DNA of 64,000 bases from Rubrivivax sp. (GTDB taxonomy: Bacteria > Pseudomonadota > Gammaproteobacteria > Burkholderiales > Burkholderiaceae_C): NCBI GenBank assembly GCA_021300575.1, contig JAJTDM010000038.1:62001-126000 (forward strand). Direction: 5' to 3'. A program made the position numbers and the translations under genes. A model generated the notes under the pieces. That model searched no databases and was not told the DNA's origin. It worked only from the letters and a program-made list of their open reading frames with translations. Positions 47,811-58,042 of this stretch are shown piece after piece (within the stretch, counting starts at the first letter, position 1; the number at the start of each line of letters is the position of its first letter).

Positions 47811-49010
47811 ATGAACAAGCAAGTCCAGGACGCCTACATCGTCGCCGCCACCCGCACCCCCATCGGCAAGTCCGGCCGGGGGTACTTCCGCAACACCCGC
47901 CCGGATGACCTGCTGGTGGCCGCCGTGCGCAGCGCGCTGGCCCAGGTGCCCACGCTGGACCCCAAGGCCATCGAGGATGCCATCGTGGGCTGCAGCTTCC
48001 CCGAGGGCGAGCAGGGCATGAACATGGCGCGCGTGGCCATGGTGCTGGCCGGCCTGCCGCACAGCGTGGGCGGTGTCACCATCAACCGCTTCTGCGCCTC
48101 GGGCCTGACGGCGGTGCAGATGGCGGCCGATCGCATCCGCGTGGGTGAGGCCGACGTCATGATCGCCGGCGGCGCCGAGAGCATGAGCCTGGTGCCGATG
48201 ACGGGCAACAAGCCTTCGTTCAACCCCGAGGTCTTCGCCAAGGACGAGAACGTGGGCATCGCCTACGGCATGGGCCTGACGGCCGAGAAGGTGGCCACGC
48301 AGTGGAAGGTCACGCGCGAGCGGCAGGACGCCTTCGCCCTGGCCTCGCACCAGAAGGCGCTGGCGGCGATTGCCGCGGGCGAATTCAAGGCCGAGATGAC
48401 ACCGGTGGAGGTGGTGGAGCGCTTTCCCGATCTGGCCACTGGCCAGCCGGGCATGAAGACCCGTACCGTGAGCATCGACGAGGGCCCGCGCGCCGACACC
48501 TCGCTGGAGGGCTTGGGCAAGCTGCGCACGGTCTTCGCCGCCAAGGGCTCGGTCACGGCGGGCAACAGCAGCCAGACCAGCGACGGCGCGGGAGCGCTCA
48601 TCCTGGCCAGCGAGCGCGCGGTCAAGACTTTCGGCCTGACGCCGCTGGCGCGCTTCGTCAGCTTCTCGGTGCGCGGTGTGGCGCCCGAGATCATGGGCAT
48701 CGGCCCCATCGAGGCCATTCCCGCGGCCCTGAAGGCCGGCGGCCTGAAGCTGGACGATATCGGCTGGATCGAGCTGAACGAGGCATTCGCCGCCCAGGCC
48801 CTGGCCGTGATGGACACCGTGGGGCTGGACCCGTCGCGCGTCAACCCCCTGGGCGGCGCCATTGCGCTGGGCCACCCGCTGGGCGCCACCGGGGCCATCC
48901 GCTCGGCCACCGTGATCCACGCACTGCACCGCCGCCAGCTGAAGTACGGCATGGTGACCATGTGCGTGGGCATGGGCCAGGGCGCGGCCGGCATCTTCGA
49001 GCGCGTCTGA
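47811..49010 (+). CDS. Acetyl-CoA C-acyltransferase (thiolase, FadA-type)
   Basis: A 399-residue degradative thiolase that cleaves 3-ketoacyl-CoA. The acylated cysteine is Cys95 in NRFCASGLTAVQMA; the C-terminal catalytic His is in GGAIALGHPLGATGA and the second Cys in TMCVGMGQGAAGIFE. AGNSSQTSDGAGALILAS and the NEAFAAQAL segment are typical. Together with the FadN-like protein it completes one round of beta-oxidation. It is followed 13 bases later by the single-domain hydratase gene. Confidence 0.95.
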   Translation: MNKQVQDAYIVAATRTPIGKSGRGYFRNTRPDDLLVAAVRSALAQVPTLDPKAIEDAIVGCSFPEGEQGMNMARVAMVLAGLPHSVGGVTINRFCASGLTAVQMAADRIRVGEADVMIAGGAESMSLVPMTGNKPSFNPEVFAKDENVGIAYGMGLTAEKVATQWKVTRERQDAFALASHQKALAAIAAGEFKAEMTPVEVVERFPDLATGQPGMKTRTVSIDEGPRADTSLEGLGKLRTVFAAKGSVTAGNSSQTSDGAGALILASERAVKTFGLTPLARFVSFSVRGVAPEIMGIGPIEAIPAALKAGGLKLDDIGWIELNEAFAAQALAVMDTVGLDPSRVNPLGGAIALGHPLGATGAIRSATVIHALHRRQLKYGMVTMCVGMGQGAAGIFERV

Positions 49011-49023
49011 AGGAGCCGCTGCG

Positions 49024-49806
49024 ATGAGCCAACACATTCGAACCGGCGTCCTCAACGGCGTGGCCACGATCGAGATTGCGCGGCCCGAGAAGAAGAACGC
49101 CCTCACGGCCGAGATGTACACCGCCATGGCCCAGGCGCTGGCCGATGCGCAGGCTGACGGCAACGTGCGCGCGGTACTGATCACCGGCCAGCCCGGCATC
49201 TTCACCTCGGGCAACGACATCGAGGACTTCATGAGCCGGCCACCTGGCCAAGGCAGCGATACGGCCGAAGCCCCCGTGTTCCGCTTCATGAAGGCCCTGG
49301 TGGATTGCCCCAAGCCTGTGGTGGCGGCCGTCACCGGCGCGGCCATCGGCGTGGGCACCACCCTGCTGCTGCACTGCGATTTCGTCTTTGTGAGCGACGA
49401 GGCGCGGCTGGCCATGCCCTTCGTGGGCCTGGGCCTGGTGCCGGAGTACGCCTCCAGCTTGCTGGTGCCGCAGTTGATGGGCCCGCGCCGCGCGGCCGAG
49501 AAGCTGCTGCTGGGCGACCCCTTCACGGGCGAGCAGGCGGTGGACTGCGGTATCGCCAACGCCGTGCTGCCCGCAGGGGAGGTGATGGCCCATGCCCGCC
49601 GCGTGGCCGAGCGCTTCAACCAACTGCCGCCGGGCGCCGTGCGCGACGCCAAGCGCCTGATGCGCGCACCGCAGCGCGAGCTGGTGCTGCAGACCATCAA
49701 GACCGAAGGTGAGATCTTCGGCCAGCGCCTGCGCAGCCCCGAAGCCCGCGAAGCCTTCCAAGCCTTCTTCGAGAAGCGGCGACCTGACTTCAGCCCCTTC
49801 AGCTGA
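49024..49806 (+). CDS. Enoyl-CoA hydratase/isomerase family protein
   Basis: A 260-residue crotonase. The oxyanion-hole segments are FTSGNDIEDFM near residue 62 and AVTGAAIGVGTTLLLHCD near residue 105. At the position where hydratases carry the second catalytic Glu there is PFVGLGLVPEYASSLL, with one Glu left, so it may be an isomerase or a chain-specific hydratase. A good AGGAG lies upstream. It is the last gene of the beta-oxidation run before the DUF4143 ATPase. Confidence 0.92.
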   Translation: MSQHIRTGVLNGVATIEIARPEKKNALTAEMYTAMAQALADAQADGNVRAVLITGQPGIFTSGNDIEDFMSRPPGQGSDTAEAPVFRFMKALVDCPKPVVAAVTGAAIGVGTTLLLHCDFVFVSDEARLAMPFVGLGLVPEYASSLLVPQLMGPRRAAEKLLLGDPFTGEQAVDCGIANAVLPAGEVMAHARRVAERFNQLPPGAVRDAKRLMRAPQRELVLQTIKTEGEIFGQRLRSPEAREAFQAFFEKRRPDFSPFS

Positions 49807-49872
49807 GCGACGCAGTCCGAGGGGCCTCGTGCTTCCCGTATCAAGTGGGGGTTAGAAAGAGACTTTTCATGA

Positions 49873-49896
49873 GGACGTTATGAATCCATAATGTCC
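49873..49896. promoter_or_regulatory. Inverted repeat over the start of the DUF4143 ATPase gene
   Basis: GGACGTTATG (49873-49882) and CATAATGTCC (49887-49896) are inverse to each other except for one base, and the right arm contains the ATG start at 49891. It could be an operator or a translation-blocking hairpin. It lies in an AT-rich stretch unlike the neighbouring genes. Confidence 0.45.
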
Positions 49897-51231
49897 TTTA
49901 TGGAAGACTCTTATCGACCGTTGCTTCGGCAGAAGATCCTGGATGCGCAAGCTGCGCCGCTTCCCCGGCTGACCCCGCGTGATGTGTGGCTGCCGGCCGT
50001 GTCGGGCAAGGCCCTGGCGGTCATCGGCATGCGACGGGCTGGCAAGACCAGCTTCTTGTGGCAGCAACTGGCCAGCCGCCATGCCGGCGGCACCCCTCGC
50101 GAGGGTTTGCTGTACTTCAGCTTCGAGGACGACCGGCTGGCCGGTATGCGCACGGCCGATCTGGACTTGCTGGTGGAGGAGTACTTCAACCTCCATCCGG
50201 AATGGCGCGACGGCCGGCGCAGCACCTTCTTCCTGGACGAAATTCAACTTGTCAGCGGCTGGGAGTTGTTCGTCAGGCGCCTGCTGGACACCGAGAACAT
50301 CGAGCTCTTCGTGTCCGGCTCGTCAGCCAAGCTGTTGTCGCGCGAAGTAGCCACCAGCATGCGGGGCCGCGCGCTGGAGGCCGTGGTCACGCCCTTCAGT
50401 TTCCGCGAGGCCTTGCGGCATGCGGGCCGTGAGCCGACCAAGACCGCAAGCCGCCTGACCAAGGCAGAACACTCGCAACTCGCCCATGCCCTGGTCGAGT
50501 ATCTCAACGTGGGAGGGTTCCCCGAGGCCCAAGGGCTGGACGCGCGCAGCCGCCACGAACTCTTGCGCAATTACGTTGATGTGGTGCTGCTGCGCGATGT
50601 GGTGGAGCGGCACAACCTCAGCCAGCCGCAGATCCTGCGCTGGCTGGTGCAGCAGTTGCTCGGCAACGCCGCGGGCGCCTTCAGCATCCACAAGTTCTTC
50701 AGCGATCTGCGCTCCCGTGGCACGTCGGTGGGCAAGGACACGCTCCACCAGATGCTGGCCCATCTGGAAGATGCGTTCTTGATCAGCACCGTGGGGCTGG
50801 CCACGGATTCGGTGCGGCGCCGACAGGTCAACCCGCGCAAGGTGTACCCGGTGGACACGGGCTTGATGGCACTGTTTGACACTTCGGGCAAGCCCAATGT
50901 GGGCCACGCACTGGAAACGGCCGTCCTCCATGAGCTGCAGCGGCGTGGCGCCGTGGTGGACTACGTGCTCACCTCCGGCGGCTTCGAGGTGGACTTCTGC
51001 GCTCGTTGGCCCGAGGGTCGAGCCTGGCTCGTGCAGGTATGTGCAGACCTGTCGGACGCGGCCACCCTGGCGCGGGAGGTGCGCGCGCTGCAGGACGCCC
51101 GAAGCCTGTGGCCTGGTGCGCGCGCCATGCTCGTGGCCTTGTCTGCACCTGCGGTGGTGAGCCTGCCCGCAGGTATCGAGGTGCACCGTGCCAGCACCTG
51201 GCTGCTGGAGGCGGAGCCGACGATGACTTGA
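49891..51231 (+). CDS. AAA ATPase with DUF4143 nuclease-like C-terminal domain
   Basis: A 446-residue protein of the ATP-binding DUF4143 family. Walker A is VIGMRRAGKTSFL near residue 45, Walker B STFFLDEIQLVSGWELF, sensor region LFVSGSSAKLLSRE with TSMRGRALE. A winged-helix-like middle section leads to the C-terminal domain (PRKVYPVDTGLM, ETAVLHELQRRG, GFEVDFCAR), which resembles a nuclease fold. Family members are widespread and often considered mobile or defence-related, without proven function. Codon use at its start and the AT-rich upstream differ slightly from the flanking fad genes, hinting at later arrival. A second Met at 49900 is possible. Confidence 0.88.
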   Translation: MSFMEDSYRPLLRQKILDAQAAPLPRLTPRDVWLPAVSGKALAVIGMRRAGKTSFLWQQLASRHAGGTPREGLLYFSFEDDRLAGMRTADLDLLVEEYFNLHPEWRDGRRSTFFLDEIQLVSGWELFVRRLLDTENIELFVSGSSAKLLSREVATSMRGRALEAVVTPFSFREALRHAGREPTKTASRLTKAEHSQLAHALVEYLNVGGFPEAQGLDARSRHELLRNYVDVVLLRDVVERHNLSQPQILRWLVQQLLGNAAGAFSIHKFFSDLRSRGTSVGKDTLHQMLAHLEDAFLISTVGLATDSVRRRQVNPRKVYPVDTGLMALFDTSGKPNVGHALETAVLHELQRRGAVVDYVLTSGGFEVDFCARWPEGRAWLVQVCADLSDAATLAREVRALQDARSLWPGARAMLVALSAPAVVSLPAGIEVHRASTWLLEAEPTMT

Positions 51232-51280
51232 ATGGTTCCAGGCGGAGATCTGCCGACCTGTCACCGTCCTCGTACGGCGT

Positions 51281-53356
<2,076 letters not shown>

Positions 53357-53383
53357 TCAGGCTGTCTGGCAAGCTCAGGGCAT

Positions 53384-53407
53384 CGATATATCATTGAAAA
53401 TATAGCG
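53384..53407. promoter_or_regulatory. ModE-type operator before modA
   Basis: CGATATAT (53384-53391) and ATATAGCG (53400-53407) are inverse to each other apart from one base, separated by eight bases, matching the known ModE box (CGnTATAT...ATATnnCG). It lies 83 bases upstream of modA in the fadH-modA divergent gap, and ModE is encoded at the end of the same operon, so repression of modABCE by molybdate-bound ModE is likely. Confidence 0.75.
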
Positions 53408-53490
53408 CTTCAGCACATGTCTGCCGTCCCAGCGGAAAGCGTCAAGCAGGGTCGTTCAAGAGCCAACAGCCTCCCCTCAGCCGGTACGCA

Positions 53491-54345
53491 ATGTCCAGTC
53501 AGATATCACGATGGCTATCCTGCCCTCGACTCCGCCCGTCGGAAGGGTCGTGCCGGCGACCGACCAGCGGCCGGCTGAAGACGGCTGCGGTGACCGCAGG
53601 CTTGTGGCTGCTGCACCTGGGCGTGCAGGCTGCAGACATCACGGTCTCTGCCGCGGCGAGCTTGACCCACGCACTTCGGGACGTGGCCCCGCTGTTCGAG
53701 GCGGCCCATCCCGCCCACAAGCTGCGCTTCAACTTCGGCGCCTCTGGCGGCTTGCTGGCGCAGATGGCCAGGGGCGCGCCGGTGGATGTGTTCATCAGTG
53801 CTGACCAGGAGACCATGGACCAGGCGCAGGCCCAGGGCCTGGTCCGGGCGGCACAACGCCGAAACGTCGCCTCCAACACCCTGGTGGTGGTGGTGCCTAC
53901 CGCCGCCGGCCCGTCCTCCAGCGTGCCCAAGCCGTTGGCCATGCCAACAACCTTGAACGATCTGGCCCGGCCCGCCTTCGCGCGCATTGCCATCGGCCTG
54001 CCGGCCAGCGTGCCTGCGGGCCGTTACGCCCAGGCGGCGCTGGAGGCTGCAGGCCTTTGGGCGGCCATCGCGCCCAAGATGATCGGCGCCCATCACGTGC
54101 GCCAGGCGCTGGACTACGTGGCCCGCGCCGAGGTCGATGCCGGCTTCGTCTACGCCACCGATGCGGCGCTGATGCCCGGCAAGGTCAAGGTCGCCTTCAC
54201 CGTGCCCACGGCCAAGCCCATCCTGTACCCGGCGGCCCCCCTGGCCGCGGCTCCCCGTGCAGCCGAGGGCATGAAGTTCGTCGACTTCCTGCTCACGCCC
54301 GCGGCGCAGGCCGTGCTGGCGAAGCACGGCTTCGGCCGGCCCTGA
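53491..54345 (+). CDS. modA: Molybdate ABC transporter, substrate-binding protein
   Basis: A 284-residue periplasmic molybdate/tungstate-binding protein. The N-terminus is a long, Arg-rich signal region ending in LLHLGVQAADITV, after which the mature fold begins (VSAAASLTHALRDVAPLFEA). FGASGGLLAQMARGAPVDVFISAD is the typical ModA block with oxyanion-binding Ser residues, and YVARAEVDAGFVYATDA comes later. First gene of modABCE. Confidence 0.94.
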   Translation: MSSQISRWLSCPRLRPSEGSCRRPTSGRLKTAAVTAGLWLLHLGVQAADITVSAAASLTHALRDVAPLFEAAHPAHKLRFNFGASGGLLAQMARGAPVDVFISADQETMDQAQAQGLVRAAQRRNVASNTLVVVVPTAAGPSSSVPKPLAMPTTLNDLARPAFARIAIGLPASVPAGRYAQAALEAAGLWAAIAPKMIGAHHVRQALDYVARAEVDAGFVYATDAALMPGKVKVAFTVPTAKPILYPAAPLAAAPRAAEGMKFVDFLLTPAAQAVLAKHGFGRP

Positions 54346-54374
54346 TCAAGCCCTGAACCGGTGGCCGACTGAAC

Positions 54375-55049
54375 ATGGGTGAAGCCTGGACCGCTCTGGC
54401 ATTGACGCTGAAGGTGGCGGGTTGGGCCACGGGGATCAACCTCGTGCTGGGGGTGGGCGTGGGCTATGCGCTCTCGCGCTGGCGGTTCCCGGGGCGCGAT
54501 GTGCTGGATGCCGTGCTGACGCTGCCCATGGTGATGCCGCCTACGGTGCTGGGCTACTACCTGCTGGTGGTGATCGGCAGCCAGGGCGTGGTGGGCGCCT
54601 GGCTGCTGCAGAACTTCGGCATCCGCCTCATCTTCACCTGGCAGGCCGCCGTGATCGCCGCCACCATCGTCGCTTTCCCGCTGGTGTTCAAGGCGGCGCG
54701 GGCGGCGTTCGAGAACGTCGATCCGCAATGCGAGGACGCTGCCCGCACCCTGGGGCTGGGCGAGTGGAGCCTCTTCCTGCGGGTGTCACTGCCGCTGGCC
54801 TGGCGAGGCATCCTGGCGGGGCTTCTGCTGGCCTTCGCCCGGGCGCTGGGCGAGTTCGGCGCCACGCTCATGGTGGCTGGCAGCATTGCCGGCCAGACGC
54901 AGACCTTGTCCATTGCGGTATACGAGGCCGTGCAGGCAGGGCAGGACGACACTGCGAACTTCCTGGTGATGGTGACCTCGCTGGTGTGCATGGCCGTCCT
55001 GCTGAGTGCGGGCCGCCTGGTGCCCGGCCGCGTCGCGGCGCGAAGCTGA
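54375..55049 (+). CDS. modB: Molybdate ABC transporter permease
   Basis: A 224-residue inner-membrane permease with about five membrane segments. The EAA-type loop is DAARTLGLGEWSLFLRVSLPLAWRG near residue 125, and ARALGEFGATLMVAGSIAGQTQTL is the conserved ModB signature. Thirteen bases upstream of modC. Confidence 0.95.
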   Translation: MGEAWTALALTLKVAGWATGINLVLGVGVGYALSRWRFPGRDVLDAVLTLPMVMPPTVLGYYLLVVIGSQGVVGAWLLQNFGIRLIFTWQAAVIAATIVAFPLVFKAARAAFENVDPQCEDAARTLGLGEWSLFLRVSLPLAWRGILAGLLLAFARALGEFGATLMVAGSIAGQTQTLSIAVYEAVQAGQDDTANFLVMVTSLVCMAVLLSAGRLVPGRVAARS

Positions 55050-55061
55050 GGCAGCGCACCC

Positions 55062-55766
55062 ATGTCCGTCTGGGATCTGAGCCTGAAAAAGCAGTTGCGC
55101 CACGGTGCAGGGCCGTTCACGCTGGAGGTGGCTTTTCGCAGCGCGGCGCAGCGTCTGGTGCTGTACGGGCCCTCAGGGGCGGGCAAGACGCAGACGCTGC
55201 GCATGATCTCCGGCATCACGCAGCCTGACAGCGGCTGGGTGCGCGTGGCGGGCCGCGCGCTCTTTGATGGTGCGGCGGGCCTGAATCTCTCCCCCCAGCA
55301 GCGTCAGGTGGGCTATGTGTTCCAGGACTACGCACTCTTCCCGCACTTGACCGTGCGGCAGAACATCGCCTTCGCGCTGCGGCGGGGCTGGCGCAACCCG
55401 CTGCGCCGGGAACCGCTGCCCGAGGCCGACCGGTGGATCGAGCAGTTCGGCCTGCAGGATGTGGCCGCGCAGCTTCCTCATCAAATCTCGGGCGGGCAGC
55501 GCCAGCGCACGGCACTGGCACGCGCGCTGGTGACCCGGCCCACCGCGCTGCTGCTGGACGAACCCTTTGCCGCGCTGGACAAGGCGCTGCGCCACCGCCT
55601 GCGCGAGGAGTTGCTGGAACTGCAGATGTCGCTGCAACTGCCGCTGCTGCTGATCACCCACGACGAAGACGATGTCGACCGCCTGGCGCAGGAAGTGGTG
55701 CACCTGGACGCCGGGCGGGTACGCGGCACCAGCGCTGTGCCCAGCCCCAAGACGATGGAGTCCTGA
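55062..55766 (+). CDS. modC: Molybdate ABC transporter, ATP-binding protein (short form)
   Basis: A 234-residue ATPase: Walker A GPSGAGKT near residue 34, signature SGGQRQRTALARAL, Walker B LLLDEPFAALD, H-loop LITHDEDDV. It stops after the nucleotide-binding domain, lacking the C-terminal regulatory (TOBE/Mop) domain of E. coli ModC (about 350 residues). The missing sensing domain may be compensated by the ModE protein encoded next, which has two Mop domains. One base separates the two genes. Confidence 0.93.
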   Translation: MSVWDLSLKKQLRHGAGPFTLEVAFRSAAQRLVLYGPSGAGKTQTLRMISGITQPDSGWVRVAGRALFDGAAGLNLSPQQRQVGYVFQDYALFPHLTVRQNIAFALRRGWRNPLRREPLPEADRWIEQFGLQDVAAQLPHQISGGQRQRTALARALVTRPTALLLDEPFAALDKALRHRLREELLELQMSLQLPLLLITHDEDDVDRLAQEVVHLDAGRVRGTSAVPSPKTMES

Positions 55767-55767
55767 C

Positions 55768-56655
55768 ATGCCCGCCCGCCCACCGGCCGCAGCCCGGCCC
55801 ACCCCGTCTTCCCCGTCTTCCCCGTCTTCCCGACGACCATCCCGACAGCCGCGCCAACCCGCCCTGCAGGTGCAGGGCTCGCTGTGGATCGAGGCCGGGG
55901 GCCGCTCGCTGGGGGGGCATGGCCGCATGGCCCTGCTGCAGGCCGTGGCCGAGCACGGCTCCATCACGCACGCGGCGCGCGCCTTCGGCATGAGCTACAA
56001 GGCGGCCTGGGACGCCATCGACCTGATGAACACCTTGTCAGGCACACCCCTGGTGGAAAGGGTGACGGGCGGCAAGGGCGGCGGCGGCACACGGCTCACG
56101 GCGCACGGGCAGCGCCTGATCGAACGCTACCGGCAGCTGGACGAGGTGCACCAGTGCTTCGTGCGCCTGCTGACCGAGCAGGGCATGGACCTGTCCCAGG
56201 ACTTCTCCTTGTTGAAGGTGCTGAACGTGAAGACCAGCGCGCGCAATCAGTGGGTGGGGGTGGTCAGTGCCATCCGGGCCGGTGCCGTGAATGACGAGGT
56301 GGAGGTGATGCTGCCTGGCGGGGTGCCGCTGGTGGCCACCATCACGCGCGAGAGCACCGACCACCTGCAACTGCGCCTGCAGCAGACGGTGATCGCCATG
56401 GTGAAGGCGCCGGCCGTGCTGCTGGCCACGGGCCTGGACGGCGCCCGCGTCTCTGCGCGCAACCGGCTGGAGGGCCACGTGCAGGCGGTGCAGCCTGGTG
56501 CGGTGAACGCTGAAGTGACCGTGGGCACCCCCACCGGGCTGGAGGTGGTGGCGGTGGTGACACAAGGCTCGGTGCAGGCGCTGCAGCTTGCCCCGGAACT
56601 GCCCGTCACCGCACTGGTCAAGGCTTCGGACGTGATCCTGGCGACGGTGAACTGA
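55768..56655 (+). CDS. modE: Molybdenum-dependent transcriptional regulator ModE
   Basis: A 295-residue ModE. The first 30 residues are Ser/Pro/Arg-rich and contain three copies of a nine-base DNA unit (about 55,803-55,831) coding for SSPSSPSS. The winged helix is GRMALLQAVAEHGSITHAARAFGMSYKAAWDAID; then two molybdate-binding Mop domains (SARNQWVGVVSAIRAGAVNDEV and SARNRLEGHVQAVQPGAVNAEV). It probably represses the operon at the ModE box before modA. Start at 55768; the upstream frame belongs to an earlier region without homology. Confidence 0.93.
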   Translation: MPARPPAAARPTPSSPSSPSSRRPSRQPRQPALQVQGSLWIEAGGRSLGGHGRMALLQAVAEHGSITHAARAFGMSYKAAWDAIDLMNTLSGTPLVERVTGGKGGGGTRLTAHGQRLIERYRQLDEVHQCFVRLLTEQGMDLSQDFSLLKVLNVKTSARNQWVGVVSAIRAGAVNDEVEVMLPGGVPLVATITRESTDHLQLRLQQTVIAMVKAPAVLLATGLDGARVSARNRLEGHVQAVQPGAVNAEVTVGTPTGLEVVAVVTQGSVQALQLAPELPVTALVKASDVILATVN

Positions 56656-56737
56656 GCGGCTGCCACCCCAGTGGGATGGCCAACTCGTGGATCGGGCAGA
56701 CTTCGCCTCCTGCAGACCCCGCAACGCACCGCACCCG

Positions 56738-58027
56738 ATGAAGACCCCTGACCCGCGCACGTTGCTGCGCGCCATGTTCGACGCCGCCATCGCCCGCGCG
56801 CAGCCGGCGCTGTGCGTTCCCCCGCACCTGCCCGCGCCGGCCTCGCTCAAGGGGCGGCTGGTGGTCATCGGCGCCGGCAAGGCCTCGGCCGCGATGGCGC
56901 AGGCGGTGGAGCAGGCTTGGAGCGGCCCGCCCGACGCGTTGTCGGGCTTCGTGGTCACCCGCTACGGCTACGCCGTGCCCTGCGAGCGCATCGAGATCGC
57001 TGAAGCCGCACACCCCGTGCCGGACGAGGCCGGTCTGCGCGCCGCCCAGCGCATGCTGCAGGTGGTGCAGGGCCTGACGGAAGACGACCTGGTGCTGTGC
57101 CTGATCTCCGGCGGCGGCTCGGCCCTGCTGCCGCTGCCGGCGCCGGGGCTGACGCTGCAGGACAAGCAGGAGGTCAACCGCGCGCTGCTGGCCAGCGGCG
57201 CCACGATTTCCGAGATGAACTGCGTGCGCCGGCACCTTTCGGCCATCAAGGGCGGGCGCCTGGCCGCGGCTTGCCACCCGGCGCGCGTGCTCACGCTGCT
57301 GATCTCCGACGTGCCGGGCGACCGGCCCATCGACATCGCCTCCGGCCCCACCGTGGCCGACCCCACCACCTGCGCCGACGCGCTGGCCATCGTGCGCCGC
57401 TACGGCATCACGCTGGCGCCGGCCGTGCGCGAGGTGCTGGAAAGCGGCCGGGGTGAATCCGTCAAGCCGGCGGATGCGCTCCTGGCGCGCTGCGAGACGC
57501 GCATCATCGCCGCGCCGCAGGCCTCGCTGGAAGCCGCGGCTGCCGTGGCACGCGAGGCCGGCTATGCGGCGCACATCCTGGGCGATGCGCTGGAAGGCGA
57601 GGCCCGTGACGTGGGCAAGGTGCTGGGCGGCATCGCGCTGCAGGTGGCGCAGCGCGGCCAGCCCTTTGCAGCACCCTGCGTGCTGCTGTCGGGCGGCGAG
57701 ACCACGGTGACGGTGCGCGGCAGCGGGCGCGGCGGGCGCAACGTGGAATGCCTGCTGTCCCAGGCCTTGACGCTGCGCGGCCACCCGCAGGTGCACGCGC
57801 TGGCCGGCGACACCGACGGCGTGGACGGCCAGGAAGAGACCGCCGGCGCGCTGCTCGCCCCTGACACCCTGGAGCGCGCCTTCGCCGCCGGCCTGCGCCC
57901 GGCCGACTGCCTGGCCGACAACGACGGCCACGGCTTCTTCGAGGCCCTGGGCGACAGCGTGGTCACCGGGCCGACGCTCACCAACGTCAACGACTTCCGC
58001 GCCATCCTGATCGACGCGGCGCCTTGA
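56738..58027 (+). CDS. Glycerate 2-kinase (GckA/TtuD type)
   Basis: A 429-residue MOFRL-family glycerate kinase. The start at 56738 begins MKTPDPRTLLRAM; an in-frame ATG at 56687 adds a non-homologous leader. Landmarks: VVIGAGKASAAMAQAVE, LCLISGGGSALLPLPAPG, MNCVRRHLSAIKGGRLA, LLISDVPGD, and in the C-terminal MOFRL domain VLLSGGETTVTVRGSGRGGRNVE and GDTDGVDG. It phosphorylates glycerate to 2-phosphoglycerate, probably in tartrate/glyoxylate-linked metabolism. It is convergent with the amidohydrolase gene (15 bases apart). Confidence 0.94.
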   Translation: MKTPDPRTLLRAMFDAAIARAQPALCVPPHLPAPASLKGRLVVIGAGKASAAMAQAVEQAWSGPPDALSGFVVTRYGYAVPCERIEIAEAAHPVPDEAGLRAAQRMLQVVQGLTEDDLVLCLISGGGSALLPLPAPGLTLQDKQEVNRALLASGATISEMNCVRRHLSAIKGGRLAAACHPARVLTLLISDVPGDRPIDIASGPTVADPTTCADALAIVRRYGITLAPAVREVLESGRGESVKPADALLARCETRIIAAPQASLEAAAAVAREAGYAAHILGDALEGEARDVGKVLGGIALQVAQRGQPFAAPCVLLSGGETTVTVRGSGRGGRNVECLLSQALTLRGHPQVHALAGDTDGVDGQEETAGALLAPDTLERAFAAGLRPADCLADNDGHGFFEALGDSVVTGPTLTNVNDFRAILIDAAP

Positions 58028-58042
58028 GGGGCGCGAACGGCC

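Noticed and set aside
46089-49844. A minus-strand frame of 1,251 codons opposite the beta-oxidation genes
   Set aside because: It mirrors three strongly conserved plus-strand genes and has His/Arg/Ala-rich, non-homologous sequence, the usual artefact of high-GC codon use.
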